Notes: generated from the letters alone by a model not told the origin. Shown: positions 42,160-51,212, counted from the stretch's first letter. The stretch is DNA of 64,000 nucleotides from Catellatospora paridis (GCF_009720365.1 NZ_WBZD01000021.1:186001-250000); one strand, 5' to 3'. Numbers and translations are program-made.

Positions 42160-43990
42160 GCTGCTGGCCAAATGTGTATATCTGTTTATGCATGTATGTG
42201 GGTGGATGTTAGGGTGCGGTTCGTGACGGTTGTGGTGCGGGAGTCCTGCCGCGCCGGCGGGTGCCGGTCGGTGGATACCAGTGCTCGCTGCGGGTTGGCG
42301 GCTGCCGTTTATGGCTGATCTGCGCTCGATCGCTGGGCCGTTCGTGGTGCCGGGCCCGTCTGGGGTGGCGATCCGGACCCGTCTGAAGAACCTCACGGAC
42401 CAGGACGAGTTGGTGCTGCGGGTGGTGGGTGCGCACCTGGGTTCCCTGGCCGCCGGTGATCTCAAGCAGCGTTGTGCTGACGGGCGCGGGCACGACAGCC
42501 GCAGATGGGCCGAGCGTAAGCGGGATTTGACGGGGTTGTCGTCGTCGCGGTGGGCCGGATCGATCACCAAAGCTTCGCATGACCAGTGGGCACTGGCACG
42601 CCGTGGTCTGGCCGCTCATGTCCAGGGTCTGCAGGCGGGCATCGACATGCTGGCCCACCGCCTGTCCCAGCCGGTCGGGCAGAAGGGCACCAAGCGGGTG
42701 CCGGGCGGGTGCCGGTCGCGGCAGGAGTGGCATGCCAAAGCGCGACGTCTGGCGTGCCTGACCGCCCGGCACGCGGCCGCGTTGGCGGAGTACGACGGCG
42801 GCCGGGTCCGGGTGGTCCGTGGCGGCCGTCGCCTGCTCAACGCCCGCCATCACCTCGCAGAGGCGGGACTGACCGAGCCGCAGTGGCGGCAGCGGTGGCA
42901 GGCCGCACGTTGGTTCCTGTCGGCCGACGGCGAGTCCGGCAAACGGTTCGGTAACGAGACCATTCGCGTTACCGACGACGGGCAGCTGTCGATGAAGCTG
43001 CCCGCGCCTATGGCCCATCTGGCCAACGCCCCGCACGGCCGCTACCTGTTCGCCTGCCGTGTCAGCTTCGCCCACCGCGGGCAGGAGTGGGCCGACCGGA
43101 TCGCAGCCGACCGCGCCGTGGCGTACCGGATCAGTTTCGACGCCCAGCGGGTCCGCTGGTACCTCGCCGCGTCGTGGCAGCACCCGTCCGTACCCACCAT
43201 CGGTCTGGCGGCTGCCCTGGTCGCGGGGTGTGTCGGCGTGGACGCCAACGACGACCACCTGGCCGCCTGGCACCTGGACACCCACGGCAACCCGGTCGGT
43301 GCGCCGCGCCGGTTCTTCTACGACCTGTCCGGCAGCGCCAACCATCGTGACGCGCAGGTCCGCCATGCCCTGAGCCGGCTGCTGCACTGGGCCAAGACCT
43401 GCGGCGTGAAGGCGATCGCGATCGAAGACCTGGACTTCGCTGCTGAGAAGACCCGTGAGAAGCACGGGCGTAGGAAGCGGTTCCGTCGGCTCATCTCCCG
43501 GTTCCCGACCGGCCGGCTACGGGCCAGGCTCACCTCGATGGCCGATCAGACCGGCATCACCATCGTGGCGGTAGACCCGGCCTACACCTCCAAGTGGGGC
43601 GCCGAACACTGGCACAAGCCCATGGACAGCCCCACCAAGAAGATCACCCGTCACGACGCGGCGAGCATCGTGATCGCAAGACGCGCCCAGGGACACAAGG
43701 CCCGGCGACGGACGTCACCGCCCCCACCCGACCAGCGTGATCGGGTGGGGCATCGGAGCCTCCAGGCCGGACCGGACGTGCCTGGGTGTGAGGGACCTCG
43801 CCGTCGCATTCCCGGACCGCGCACACGATGCGCGTCGCCGGACTGCGACCCGAACGCGGGCGACCAGTGTGCTCAACACCGTTCGGGGCACACGACTGCG
43901 CATGCGCAACTCATGCACAGTTCGTAGGAACGGTTCCGCACCTTCAAGACCGAGGTGGGCGACCGCAGCTGAGCAGCTGAGGAAGCCGGA
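42160..43990 (+). mobile_element. Orphan TnpB-type insertion element (IS605/IS1341-like), ends approximate
   Basis: The TnpB-like gene lies between the truncated GNAT pseudogene and an unrelated fusion gene, with no TnpA (Y1 or serine transposase). An AT-rich stretch (42170-42215, ATGCATGTATGTGGG) marks the probable left side. Such elements lack terminal inverted repeats, so ends cannot be set by eye; a guide RNA (omega RNA) would be expected to overlap the 3' end. Confidence 0.5.
42230..43927 (+). CDS. TnpB-like RNA-guided nuclease/transposase accessory protein
   Basis: Up to 565 residues. A C-terminal RuvC-like nuclease is visible: CVGVDANDDHLAAWHLDTHG (first Asp), KAIAIEDLDFAAEKTREKHG (Glu), and TRHDAASIVIARRAQG (last Asp), so all three acids are kept. 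Where TnpB normally carries a CxxC...CxxC zinc ribbon, this one reads VDPAYTSKWGAEHWHKPMDS without Cys, as in a branch of actinobacterial TnpB homologues. Start uncertain: TTG 42230, or ATG 42311. No TnpA neighbour. Confidence 0.8.
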   Translation: MWCGSPAAPAGAGRWIPVLAAGWRLPFMADLRSIAGPFVVPGPSGVAIRTRLKNLTDQDELVLRVVGAHLGSLAAGDLKQRCADGRGHDSRRWAERKRDLTGLSSSRWAGSITKASHDQWALARRGLAAHVQGLQAGIDMLAHRLSQPVGQKGTKRVPGGCRSRQEWHAKARRLACLTARHAAALAEYDGGRVRVVRGGRRLLNARHHLAEAGLTEPQWRQRWQAARWFLSADGESGKRFGNETIRVTDDGQLSMKLPAPMAHLANAPHGRYLFACRVSFAHRGQEWADRIAADRAVAYRISFDAQRVRWYLAASWQHPSVPTIGLAAALVAGCVGVDANDDHLAAWHLDTHGNPVGAPRRFFYDLSGSANHRDAQVRHALSRLLHWAKTCGVKAIAIEDLDFAAEKTREKHGRRKRFRRLISRFPTGRLRARLTSMADQTGITIVAVDPAYTSKWGAEHWHKPMDSPTKKITRHDAASIVIARRAQGHKARRRTSPPPPDQRDRVGHRSLQAGPDVPGCEGPRRRIPGPRTRCASPDCDPNAGDQCAQHRSGHTTAHAQLMHSS

Positions 43991-44032
43991 CACCTGGTGC
44001 GAACCGGCGGCCGGCGCCAGGCGGCCCTACGG

Positions 44033-45001
44033 TCAGCGCATCCGCTCCAGCCACGGCACGCTCGCGGTGCCGAACGGCTCGGTGTGGGCGCGTACCGCGG
44101 CGAGCAGCTCTTCGGCGGTGCGCCGGGCTGCGGCGACCACGTCGTCGGGGTAGCCGAACGCGACCCGGTGCTCGTCGAACTCGTCCTCGTCGAGCAGCAG
44201 CACCTCGCCGGACTCGCGGCGGCGTACCACGTCGAGGTCCAGGTCGATCGAGACGACCTCGTCCGGGCTGTGCCACACCGGCCGGTCGGACACGTCGATG
44301 TAGATCTCGGTGCGGTGCGGGGAGGCGTTGAACGCGGCCACCCAGTCGCCCTCGTGCGGGATCAGCACCACGTGCGTGGCCGGGATGAACACGGCAGGTT
44401 CGGCGCCGCGCCGCCACGGGGTGTGCGCGGTGGCGCCCAGCCACACCCCGTGCTCGTCCTCGCCGAGGCGGGGCAGGGTGGCGTGCCAGTGCAGGCGGCC
44501 GTCGTACTTGCGGGCCACCACGCGCACGTCGCCGGGCCGCGGCGTGAGGTCCTTCTCGAGCCAGTGCCGGGCGTTGGGGTTGCCGTTGTAGTCGCCGATC
44601 TCCTGGTAGCCGCTGGTCAGGTAGATCCGCAGCGCCTCGGGCTGGCGGTCGCCGGTGTCCAGCCGGATGCGCCGGTAGCCGCGGCGGCGGGCGACGTCCT
44701 CCAGTTCGGCCATGAGCGTGCGGGCCAGGTTGCGGCCCCGCGCGGCCGGGCGCAGGAAGAGGCGGCGCACCTCGGCGGTGTGGTCGTCGCATCGGCGCAG
44801 GCCGCCGCAGCCGACTGGCTCGTCGCCGTCGTACAGCACCAGCCAGGTGCCGTCCGGGGCGCGCAGTTCGGCGAGGTCCAGTGGGGGCGGGGCGGTCGCG
44901 GCGCCCGCGTACCGGGTGGCGATGTCGGCGAAGAACTCCGCGGTCAGCTCCCGCGACACCGGATCGTCGGCGTTCTCCAGCACGATGCGCACCTGCGCCA
45001 C
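44033..45001 (-). CDS. GNAT acetyltransferase-DUF402 fusion (paralog A)
   Basis: 322 residues in two domains. Residues 1-160 are GNAT: VGCGGLRRCDDHTAEVRRLF, acetyl-CoA loop LRPAARGRNLARTLM, and RRIRLDTGDRQPEALRIYLT. Residues 165-322 match DUF402: RKYDGRLHWHATLPRLGEDE, TPWRRGAEPA, YIDVSDRPVWHSPDEVVSID and LDLDVVRRRESGEVLLLDED, a phosphatase-like/RNA-binding-type fold with acidic DxD residues. GGGAGG precedes GTG 45001. A close paralog lies at 47012-48004. Substrates unknown. Confidence 0.88.
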   Translation of the reverse strand: MAQVRIVLENADDPVSRELTAEFFADIATRYAGAATAPPPLDLAELRAPDGTWLVLYDGDEPVGCGGLRRCDDHTAEVRRLFLRPAARGRNLARTLMAELEDVARRRGYRRIRLDTGDRQPEALRIYLTSGYQEIGDYNGNPNARHWLEKDLTPRPGDVRVVARKYDGRLHWHATLPRLGEDEHGVWLGATAHTPWRRGAEPAVFIPATHVVLIPHEGDWVAAFNASPHRTEIYIDVSDRPVWHSPDEVVSIDLDLDVVRRRESGEVLLLDEDEFDEHRVAFGYPDDVVAAARRTAEELLAAVRAHTEPFGTASVPWLERMR

Positions 45002-45187
45002 GGCACGGCCTCCCTCGGCTCGGTTCGGTTCCGGATCGAGAATGCCCTACCCGCCGTGCGGGGGCGCGGGCGGCACCCGTGGCGGCGGACGAAGTTCACC
45101 GCGGTCGCGCGGCAACACCAACGGCGGGTCGCCGCGTCCTTTGTGGGAGCGGGCACACCACGTCGCCCGTGGAGAGGACCATCCCCC

Positions 45188-46354
45188 GTGCCCAAGCGCC
45201 GCCCCCGTACCCCCGCCGCCCCCACTGCCCGCAAGTCCGCCGCCCGCGGCAAGGCGCCGCTGTGGAGCAAGCTCGTGCTGACGTTCGGCGCCGTGCTGAT
45301 GATGATCGCCGGAACCAGCATCGTCATGCTGCGCTCGGTCGTCGGCACCCTCGAGGACGCCGTCGACCTGGCCGGGGCCGACGTCCTGGCCGGCCCGTCC
45401 GGGCAGGCCGTGCCCGATGCCAAGGCGCTCAAGGGTTCCTTCGACGTGCTGCTGCTCGGTATCGACATCCGGCCCGGGCAGAAGGCCGACGACGCCCGCT
45501 CCGACACGATCATCATCGTGCACGTGTCGGGCACGCATCAGGAGGCGTACCTGATGTCGGTGCCGCGCGACGTGCGGGTGGAGATCCCCGGCAAGGACCA
45601 CCGCAAGATCAACGGCGCCTTCCAGGCCGGCCTCGGGCCGCAAGGCGACTGGAAGGGCGGCCTGAAGGCCGCCACGCAGGCGATCAGCAAGCTCACCGGC
45701 ATCACCTTCGAGGCCGCGGCGGTCATCGACTTCAACGGCTTCAATAAGATCATCACTGCGCTGGGCAGCGTGCGGATGTGCGTCGAGGACGACACGAAGT
45801 CCATCCACCACTTCGTGATCAACGGCAAGCCGAAGTACGTCGGCGGCATGGCCGACGCCAAAGAGGCCGACCGCTACGCCGACCGCACCGGCAACCAGCG
45901 CTTCGTGCACAAGAAGGGCTGCCGGGACATGCAGGCCTGGGAGGCGCTGGACTTCGCCCGCCAGCGCTACCTGCCCGACAACTCCACCGACTACGGCCGC
46001 CAGCGCCACCAGCAGCAGCTCATCCAGGCCATCGTGAGCAAGGCGACTTCGGCCGGCGTGCTAACCGACCTCGGCAAGGTGAACGACCTGATCCGGGCAG
46101 CCGGCGAGTCGATGCTGCTGAGCCTGCCCCAGGGCATGGAGGTGATCGACTTCTTCTTCGCGCTGCAGGACCTCGCCGCGGCGGACCTGGTGTCGCTGAA
46201 GACGAACGCCGGCTGGTTCAACGGCTACAAGATCGACGGCGAGTCGTTCGAGGACATCAACGACGAGTCCAAGCTGATGTTCAAGGCGGCCGCGCTCGAC
46301 AAGCTCGGCGAGTTCATCGCGCTCTACCCGAACTTCGTCAACAGGAAGCCCTAA
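45188..46354 (+). CDS. LytR-CpsA-Psr (LCP) family protein
   Basis: 388 residues. A basic N-terminus and one helix (LVLTFGAVLMMIAGTSIVML) precede the extracytoplasmic LCP domain: FDVLLLGIDIRPGQKADDAR, SDTIIIVHVSGTHQEAYLMS, VPRDVRVEIPGKDHRKINGA, and LDFARQRYLPDNSTDYGRQR. These are the arginines and acids that bind polyprenyl-phosphate and Mg2+. LCP enzymes attach wall glycopolymers to peptidoglycan. GTG 45188 has AGAGGA upstream. Confidence 0.92.
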   Translation: MPKRRPRTPAAPTARKSAARGKAPLWSKLVLTFGAVLMMIAGTSIVMLRSVVGTLEDAVDLAGADVLAGPSGQAVPDAKALKGSFDVLLLGIDIRPGQKADDARSDTIIIVHVSGTHQEAYLMSVPRDVRVEIPGKDHRKINGAFQAGLGPQGDWKGGLKAATQAISKLTGITFEAAAVIDFNGFNKIITALGSVRMCVEDDTKSIHHFVINGKPKYVGGMADAKEADRYADRTGNQRFVHKKGCRDMQAWEALDFARQRYLPDNSTDYGRQRHQQQLIQAIVSKATSAGVLTDLGKVNDLIRAAGESMLLSLPQGMEVIDFFFALQDLAAADLVSLKTNAGWFNGYKIDGESFEDINDESKLMFKAAALDKLGEFIALYPNFVNRKP

Positions 46355-46369
46355 CGGCAGCCGGCGGCG

Positions 46370-46756
46370 TCAGTTCAGGTGGAGGACGTCGTAGTCGTCT
46401 AGGTCGTCGCGCACAGCATCCGGCTCCAGGGTCGCCAGGGACGCCCCGTGCCGGCGGGTCTGGGTGACCGCGTGGGCGAGCGGCAGCGGCAGCCGCAGGC
46501 CGAGTTCGGCGACGTCGAGCAGGTCGTCGGACAGCATGGGCAGGATCAGGGTGTACACGTCGTCGGTGAGCAGCCGGGTCAGGCGTTTGCGCTCGTCCTC
46601 GTCGACGATGCGGTAGGCCTCGGCGAAGACGGGCGCGGGAACGCCGACCGTGCCGCCGTTCTCGGCGACCACCGTGATCAGTTCGCCGACGGCCATGGTG
46701 TCCAGGCGGGCGTAGGCGGCCAGGGCGCTGCTGTCGAGCACGACGTGGATGTTCAC
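46370..46756 (-). CDS. PIN-domain toxin-like protein
   Basis: 128 residues. The opening HVVLDSSALAAYARLDTMAV has the first PIN acid, VGVPAPVFAEAYRIVDEDER the conserved Glu, and LPLPLAHAVTQTRRHGASLA matches the helix before the last strand. The usual terminal TxDxxD is replaced by ATLEPDAV, so the active site may be weakened. It overlaps an RHH protein gene by ATGA, the standard VapBC layout. Likely a ribonuclease toxin if active. Confidence 0.75.
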   Translation of the reverse strand: MNIHVVLDSSALAAYARLDTMAVGELITVVAENGGTVGVPAPVFAEAYRIVDEDERKRLTRLLTDDVYTLILPMLSDDLLDVAELGLRLPLPLAHAVTQTRRHGASLATLEPDAVRDDLDDYDVLHLN

Positions 46757-47007
46757 GCGGCCTGCTCGCGTCCGCGGGCGGCGGTGCGGCGGGCGTCGTG
46801 TTCGGCCAGACGGGTGCGCATGCGCTCGATGCCTTCGGCGGTGAGCTGGTAACCGGCGTCGGCGAGCATGCGCCGGGTGGCGGCGAGGCGTTCTTCGTGG
46901 CGCATCCGGTCGCGGATCGCGGTGGTGACGTACTGGGAGACGTTCGGCTCCCGTTCGAGGCGTTCGGCGACCTCGTCGGGGACGTTGACCGTGACGCGTC
47001 GGCTCAT
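46753..47007 (-). CDS. Ribbon-helix-helix antitoxin-like protein
   Basis: 84 residues. RRVTVNVPDEVAERLEREPN with VSQYVTTAIRDRM is an RHH DNA-binding domain; the rest is a charged helical tail that could wrap the toxin. First gene of the pair with the PIN protein. TAGCAT lies six bases before ATG 47007, so the transcript is probably leaderless and the promoter lies next to the paralog B gene. Confidence 0.78.
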   Translation of the reverse strand: MSRRVTVNVPDEVAERLEREPNVSQYVTTAIRDRMRHEERLAATRRMLADAGYQLTAEGIERMRTRLAEHDARRTAARGREQAA

Positions 47008-47011
47008 AACA

Positions 47012-48004
47012 TCATGCTACATCCTCATACCCGGTCGGCGCGCCCGTCAGCCGGCCCAGCCAGGGCATGTGCGCGGACCCGAACGGCTCGCGAGCGGCGG
47101 TCACGGCGGCCAGCAGGTGATCGGCGGTGCGCCGTGCCTCGGCGACCACGTCTTCGGGGTACCCGTACGCGACCTGATGCTCGGCGAACTCGTACTCGTC
47201 GAGCAGTTCGACCGCGCCGGTGTCGCGGCGGCGTACCACGTCGAGGTCCAGGTCGTGGATGGTGACGTGGGCGGGTCCGGTCCACGACGGGCGAAGGGTG
47301 ACGTCGACGTACACCGCGGTCCGCCGGGGTGGGGCGTGGAAGTTGGCGACCCAGCCGCCCTCGTGCGGCACGAGCATGACATGCGGTGCCTGCGGGAAGT
47401 GCGCTGCGCGTCGGCCGCGCCGCCACGGCGTGTGCGGGGTGCCGCCCAGCCACGTCCCGTGCTCGTCGGTGCCGAGACGGCGCAGGGTGGTGTTCCAGTG
47501 CCGGCAGCCGTCGTACTTGCGGACGTCCACGTACACGTCGTCCGGCCGCGGACTCAAGTCCTTCTCCAGCCGGTGCGGGGTGGGCACGCCGTCGTCGACG
47601 GGCCGGTAGCCGGCGGAGAGGTACAGGCCCAGCGCCTCGGGCTGGCGGTCGCCGGTGCTCAGCCGCAGCCGCGTGTAGCCGAGCTTGCGCGCGGTGTCCT
47701 CCAGCTCGACCAGCAGCGAGCGGCCTGCGTTGCGGCCGCGGGCGGCCTCGCGCAGGTACACCCATTTGATCTCGCCGGTGTGCTCGTCGAGCCCGCGCAG
47801 GCCGCCGCAGCCGATCGGCTGCTTTCCGTCGTACACCACGAACCAGGCCGCCCCCGGCGCGTCCAGCACCGGCAGTTCGTCGGTGACTGCGTCGGCTCCG
47901 AAGTCCTGCTCCGGGTAGCGGCGCGCCAACTCCGCCACGAATTCCCGGCGCAGCTCACGTGACTGCGCACTGCCGGTGTGCTGCCGCTGGATCCGCAGGT
48001 GCAC
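47012..48004 (-). CDS. GNAT acetyltransferase-DUF402 fusion (paralog B)
   Basis: 330 residues, the same architecture as 44033-45001 and clearly homologous along its length: GNAT part with IGCGGLRGLDEHTGEIKWVY, LREAARGRNAGRSLLVELED and DRQPEALGLYLSAGYRP; DUF402 part with DVRKYDGCRHWNTTLRRLGT, TPWRRGRRAAHFP and HDLDLDVVRRRDTGAVELLD. GGAGG lies six bases before GTG 48004. The two copies flank the LCP and toxin-antitoxin genes, suggesting duplication followed by insertion. Confidence 0.88.
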   Translation of the reverse strand: MHLRIQRQHTGSAQSRELRREFVAELARRYPEQDFGADAVTDELPVLDAPGAAWFVVYDGKQPIGCGGLRGLDEHTGEIKWVYLREAARGRNAGRSLLVELEDTARKLGYTRLRLSTGDRQPEALGLYLSAGYRPVDDGVPTPHRLEKDLSPRPDDVYVDVRKYDGCRHWNTTLRRLGTDEHGTWLGGTPHTPWRRGRRAAHFPQAPHVMLVPHEGGWVANFHAPPRRTAVYVDVTLRPSWTGPAHVTIHDLDLDVVRRRDTGAVELLDEYEFAEHQVAYGYPEDVVAEARRTADHLLAAVTAAREPFGSAHMPWLGRLTGAPTGYEDVA

Positions 48005-48021
48005 TCGCGCCTCCTCGTAGC

Positions 48022-48081
48022 CCGGTGCGCGACGTACCGTCCGTGCCGCCCGCGCGGCATGAACGGTACGTCGCGCACCGG
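48022..48081 (-). terminator. Perfect 19-bp hairpin after proS
   Basis: Arms 48022-48040 and 48063-48081 are exact reverse complements; the 22-base loop contains a second stem TGCCGC/GCGGCA. It lies eight bases after the proS stop on the minus strand and upstream of the next gene. Confidence 0.85.
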
Positions 48082-48088
48082 TGAGTGG

Positions 48089-49789
48089 TCACTCGGTGGC
48101 GCGCACCGCGGCGGTGACGTGGGCGATCGCGCCGGCCAGCGGGATGCGCTCGGTGTGGCCGGTGGCCCGGTCGGTGAATTCGACGGTGCCGTCGGCCAGG
48201 CCGCGGGCGCTGACCGTGATCCGGTACGGGATGCCGATCAGCTCGATGTCGCTGAACTTCACGCCGGGGCGCTCGGACCGGTCGTCGAGCAGCACGTCCA
48301 TGCGCTGCCCGCGCAGCCCCGAGTACAGCGACTCCGCGGCGGTGACGACCGGCTCGGCGTCGCCCAGCACCGCGATGGCGATCTCGAACGGCGCGACCGC
48401 GACCGGCCACACGATGCCCTTGTCGTCGTGGTGCGTCTCGACGATCGCGGCCAGCGCGCGCTCGACGCCGATGCCGTAGGAGCCCATGACCGGGTTGACC
48501 CGCTCGCCGTCGGCGCCGAGCACGGTGACGCCGAGGGTCTCGGTGTAGCGGCCGCCGAGTTTGAAGATGTGCCCGATCTCGACGGTGCGCAGCACGTCCA
48601 GGGGCTGCTCGCAGCGGGGGCAGGGCTCGCCGGCGACGACCTCGCGCAGGTCGGCCCAGCGGTCGACGGCGATGTCGCGGGCGACGTCGACGCCGCGCAG
48701 GTGTACGCCGTCGCGGTTGGCGCCCGTGGTCATGTCGCGGCGGCCGGTCAGCGCGAGGTCGGCGAGGATCGGCAGGCCGGTGACGCCGACGCCGCCGAGG
48801 CTGCCGGGCAGCGCGCCGAGCGCGTCGCGGATCTCCTCGGGGTGGGCGGGGCGTACGTTCACCGCGGCGAGGGTGTCGATGAGTTTCTGCTCGACCAGCG
48901 CGTGGTCGCCGCGCATGAGCACCAGGGTGAGCTGGTCGTCGACGACGTAGACGAGGGTCTTGACCTGGCGGTCGGCGGTGACGCCGAAGCCGGTGACCAG
49001 GTCCTCGATGGTGCGCACGTCGGGGGTGTCGAACGCCTCGGGCGCAGCCGGGCCGTCGCCGTCGGCGGCCGCGGGCAGGTGCGAGGTGGCCTTCTCCACG
49101 TTCGCGGCGTACCCGCAGCCGCAGTGCACGACCAGGTCCTCGCCGGCGGCGGTCGGGGACATGAACTCGACCGAGTCGCTGCCGCCCATGATGCCGCTGG
49201 ACGCCTCGACCGCGATGGCGGGGATGCCGAGCCGGCCGAAGATCCGCGTGTAGGCCTCGTGGTGCAGGTCGAAGGAGCGGTCCAGCCCGGCGGCGTCGAC
49301 GTCGAAGCTGTAGGAGTCCTTCATGGTGAACTCGCGGACCCGGATCAGGCCGCTCTTGGGCCGGGGCTCGTCGCGGAACTTGGTCTGGAACTGGTACCAG
49401 CGCTGGGGCAGGTCGCGGTAGGAACGCAGTTCGGTGGCGACGGTCGTGAAGATCTCCTCGTGGGTCATGCCCAGCGCGAGGTCGGCGCCCTTGCGGTCGG
49501 TCAGCCGGAACATCTCCGCGCCGATCTTGTCCCAGCGGCCGCTCTTCTGCCATACCTCGGCCGGCTGCATGGTGGGCAGCAGGAACTCCTGCGCGCCGAT
49601 GCGCGACATCTCGTCGCGGATCACCTCGATGATCTTCGCGCGGACCCGCACGGCCAGCGGCAGCAGCGAGTAGTGCCCGGCCATCAGCTGGCGGATGTAG
49701 CCCGCGCGCAGGAGCAGCCGGTGGCTGACGGCGTCCGCCCCCGCCGGGTCCTGGCGGAGGGTCGGGACGTAGAGCTCTGACCAGCGCAT
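48089..49789 (-). CDS. proS: Prolyl-tRNA synthetase (bacterial type)
   Basis: 566-residue class II synthetase that charges tRNA-Pro. Motif 1 region precedes RVRAKIIEVIRDEMSRIGAQ, motif 2 is QFQTKFRDEPRPKSGLIRVR, motif 3 GSYGIGVERALAAIVE. Between motifs 2 and 3 an insertion (about 225-385) corresponds to the bacterial editing (INS/YbaK-like) domain, and the C-terminal anticodon-binding domain includes VDVLLDDRSERPGVKFSD-like residues (here MDVLLDDRSERPGVKFSD). Length is normal. ATG 49789 (MRWSELYVPTLRQ) is the family start. Monocistronic. Confidence 0.96.
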   Translation of the reverse strand: MRWSELYVPTLRQDPAGADAVSHRLLLRAGYIRQLMAGHYSLLPLAVRVRAKIIEVIRDEMSRIGAQEFLLPTMQPAEVWQKSGRWDKIGAEMFRLTDRKGADLALGMTHEEIFTTVATELRSYRDLPQRWYQFQTKFRDEPRPKSGLIRVREFTMKDSYSFDVDAAGLDRSFDLHHEAYTRIFGRLGIPAIAVEASSGIMGGSDSVEFMSPTAAGEDLVVHCGCGYAANVEKATSHLPAAADGDGPAAPEAFDTPDVRTIEDLVTGFGVTADRQVKTLVYVVDDQLTLVLMRGDHALVEQKLIDTLAAVNVRPAHPEEIRDALGALPGSLGGVGVTGLPILADLALTGRRDMTTGANRDGVHLRGVDVARDIAVDRWADLREVVAGEPCPRCEQPLDVLRTVEIGHIFKLGGRYTETLGVTVLGADGERVNPVMGSYGIGVERALAAIVETHHDDKGIVWPVAVAPFEIAIAVLGDAEPVVTAAESLYSGLRGQRMDVLLDDRSERPGVKFSDIELIGIPYRITVSARGLADGTVEFTDRATGHTERIPLAGAIAHVTAAVRATE

Positions 49790-49884
49790 GACACGTACAC
49801 CTGCACTCTCTGCCGTCGGACCGGCGGTGCGTCCGCCGGGCGATCCGCCGATCCTATGAGCAGGGGGTATGCGGCACGAGCGGA

Positions 49885-50526
49885 TTACGGCGTGGCGCGG
49901 TCCTGCATCTCCCAGGCGTGATCGAGCACGTGCCACGCGATGCGCCGCGCCGCGTACGCCGCGGGCCAGCCCCCGCGCGGCGGTGACGTGCCGTCCGACG
50001 GGCTCGCCAGCACGTCCAGGATGTCGGCGCGCAGGGCCGCGAGCGCCGCGGTGTCGCCGGCGGCGGGCGCGGGATGCTTGACCCCGATCCGGCGGGCGTA
50101 CGACGCCTCGGCGCCGATCACGTGGTCGATCATCTTGTCCCGGTCGCGTCCACCGCCGCGCGGACCCTTGCGCAGCTCGGCGGGGGTCACCGCGGCGACG
50201 TCGGCGAACACGTCCCAGGCGGCCTGCACGAGCGCGGCCTGCCGCTGCGCGGTGTCGCGGTCGCGGGGTGCGAAGTCGGCGCTCGCGGGCTGCTCGGGCG
50301 CGCCGAAGTCGGTGGTCGTGCCGCCGCGGACCCGTTCCACGACGCGCACGTCACCGGGCTCGAACGGGATCTTCGCCTGCTCGGCGACCACGGCGTAGCG
50401 CTCGGCGTACGCGGTCAGCGCTGCCAGCGCCCGCTCCGCGTCGCGGCCGGAGCGGCACCAGCCGGGCCACTCCAGCGCGCACGCGAAGATCCGTTTCGAG
50501 CCGAGCTCGAGGTATACCGTCGTCAC
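49885..50526 (-). CDS. DinB-fold-like protein, unknown
   Basis: 213 residues. The N-terminus (VYLELGSKRIFACALEWPGW) looks like a short HicB-like beta segment. The C-terminal two thirds are helical with KMIDHVIGAEASYARRIGV and AARRIAWHVLDHAWEMQDR, where the spaced His residues resemble the metal triad of DinB-fold proteins. Function unknown. AGGA lies upstream of GTG 50526. Confidence 0.68.
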   Translation of the reverse strand: MTTVYLELGSKRIFACALEWPGWCRSGRDAERALAALTAYAERYAVVAEQAKIPFEPGDVRVVERVRGGTTTDFGAPEQPASADFAPRDRDTAQRQAALVQAAWDVFADVAAVTPAELRKGPRGGGRDRDKMIDHVIGAEASYARRIGVKHPAPAAGDTAALAALRADILDVLASPSDGTSPPRGGWPAAYAARRIAWHVLDHAWEMQDRATP

Positions 50527-50552
50527 ATAGACATCCTGGCATGTCCGATCGG

Positions 50553-51122
50553 TCAGGCGAGGATGTCGTACCGGACAGTCGTCACTCCGCTGCCCAGGTT
50601 GGCGATCTCGGCGAAGGCGGCCCGGGACAGGTCCAGGCAGCGCCCGGCGATGTACGGGCCGCGGTCGTTGATGCGCACCACGACGGATTTGCCGTTGGCG
50701 GTGTTGGTGACGCGGACCCGGGTGTCGAACTTCAGCGACTTGTGCGCCGCGGTCAGCGCGTCCGGGTCGAAGGTCTCGCCGTTGGCGGTGCCCTGCGGTT
50801 CGTCGTAGAAGGACGCCTTGCAGGTGCCGGAGTCGAGCACCGCGGGGGTGCCGGTCGGGCTCGGCGCGGAGGCGTTGCGGTTGCCGCGGGATGGGCGCTG
50901 CGGGGCCTCGCGGCGGGCTGCGGCGTCGGTGACCTTCGGTGACGGCGGCGGCGACGCGGCGGACTCTCCGGAGATCGCGGTGGGATCGGTGTGCTGGGGT
51001 TCGGCGGCCACTTCGTGGGCGATCAGACCGCCTCCGACCAGGACAGCCGTGGCGACGGTGGCGGTGGCGAACGGGGCGAGCTTGCGACGGGGCTTAGGGG
51101 GCAGTGAATGTCGGCCGGGCAA
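50553..51122 (-). CDS. RlpA-like double-psi beta-barrel exported protein
   Basis: About 189 residues. A basic N-terminus and signal-anchor ([20 protein letters not shown]) precede a Ser/Pro/Thr linker and a C-terminal RlpA-like domain: [39 protein letters not shown] and [20 protein letters not shown] with the catalytic-type Asp. Related enzymes cleave peptidoglycan glycan strands. TTG 51122 with GGAAGG eight bases upstream is preferred, since residues up to ATG 51212 look non-coding; both remain possible. Confidence 0.82.
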   Translation of the reverse strand: MPGRHSLPPKPRRKLAPFATATVATAVLVGGGLIAHEVAAEPQHTDPTAISGESAASPPPSPKVTDAAARREAPQRPSRGNRNASAPSPTGTPAVLDSGTCKASFYDEPQGTANGETFDPDALTAAHKSLKFDTRVRVTNTANGKSVVVRINDRGPYIAGRCLDLSRAAFAEIANLGSGVTTVRYDILA

Positions 51123-51212
51123 GGTGTTGACCTTCCGTAGGCAACAGGGTCGGGCGCCGGCCGCCACGATCGGCGGACCGGGGCCGAATCGACCGTATCG
51201 AGGCCTACACAT

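Noticed and set aside
42170-42215. Possible CRISPR or other repeat array in the AT-rich stretch
   Set aside because: No repeated units; simply an AT-rich boundary region of the TnpB-like element.
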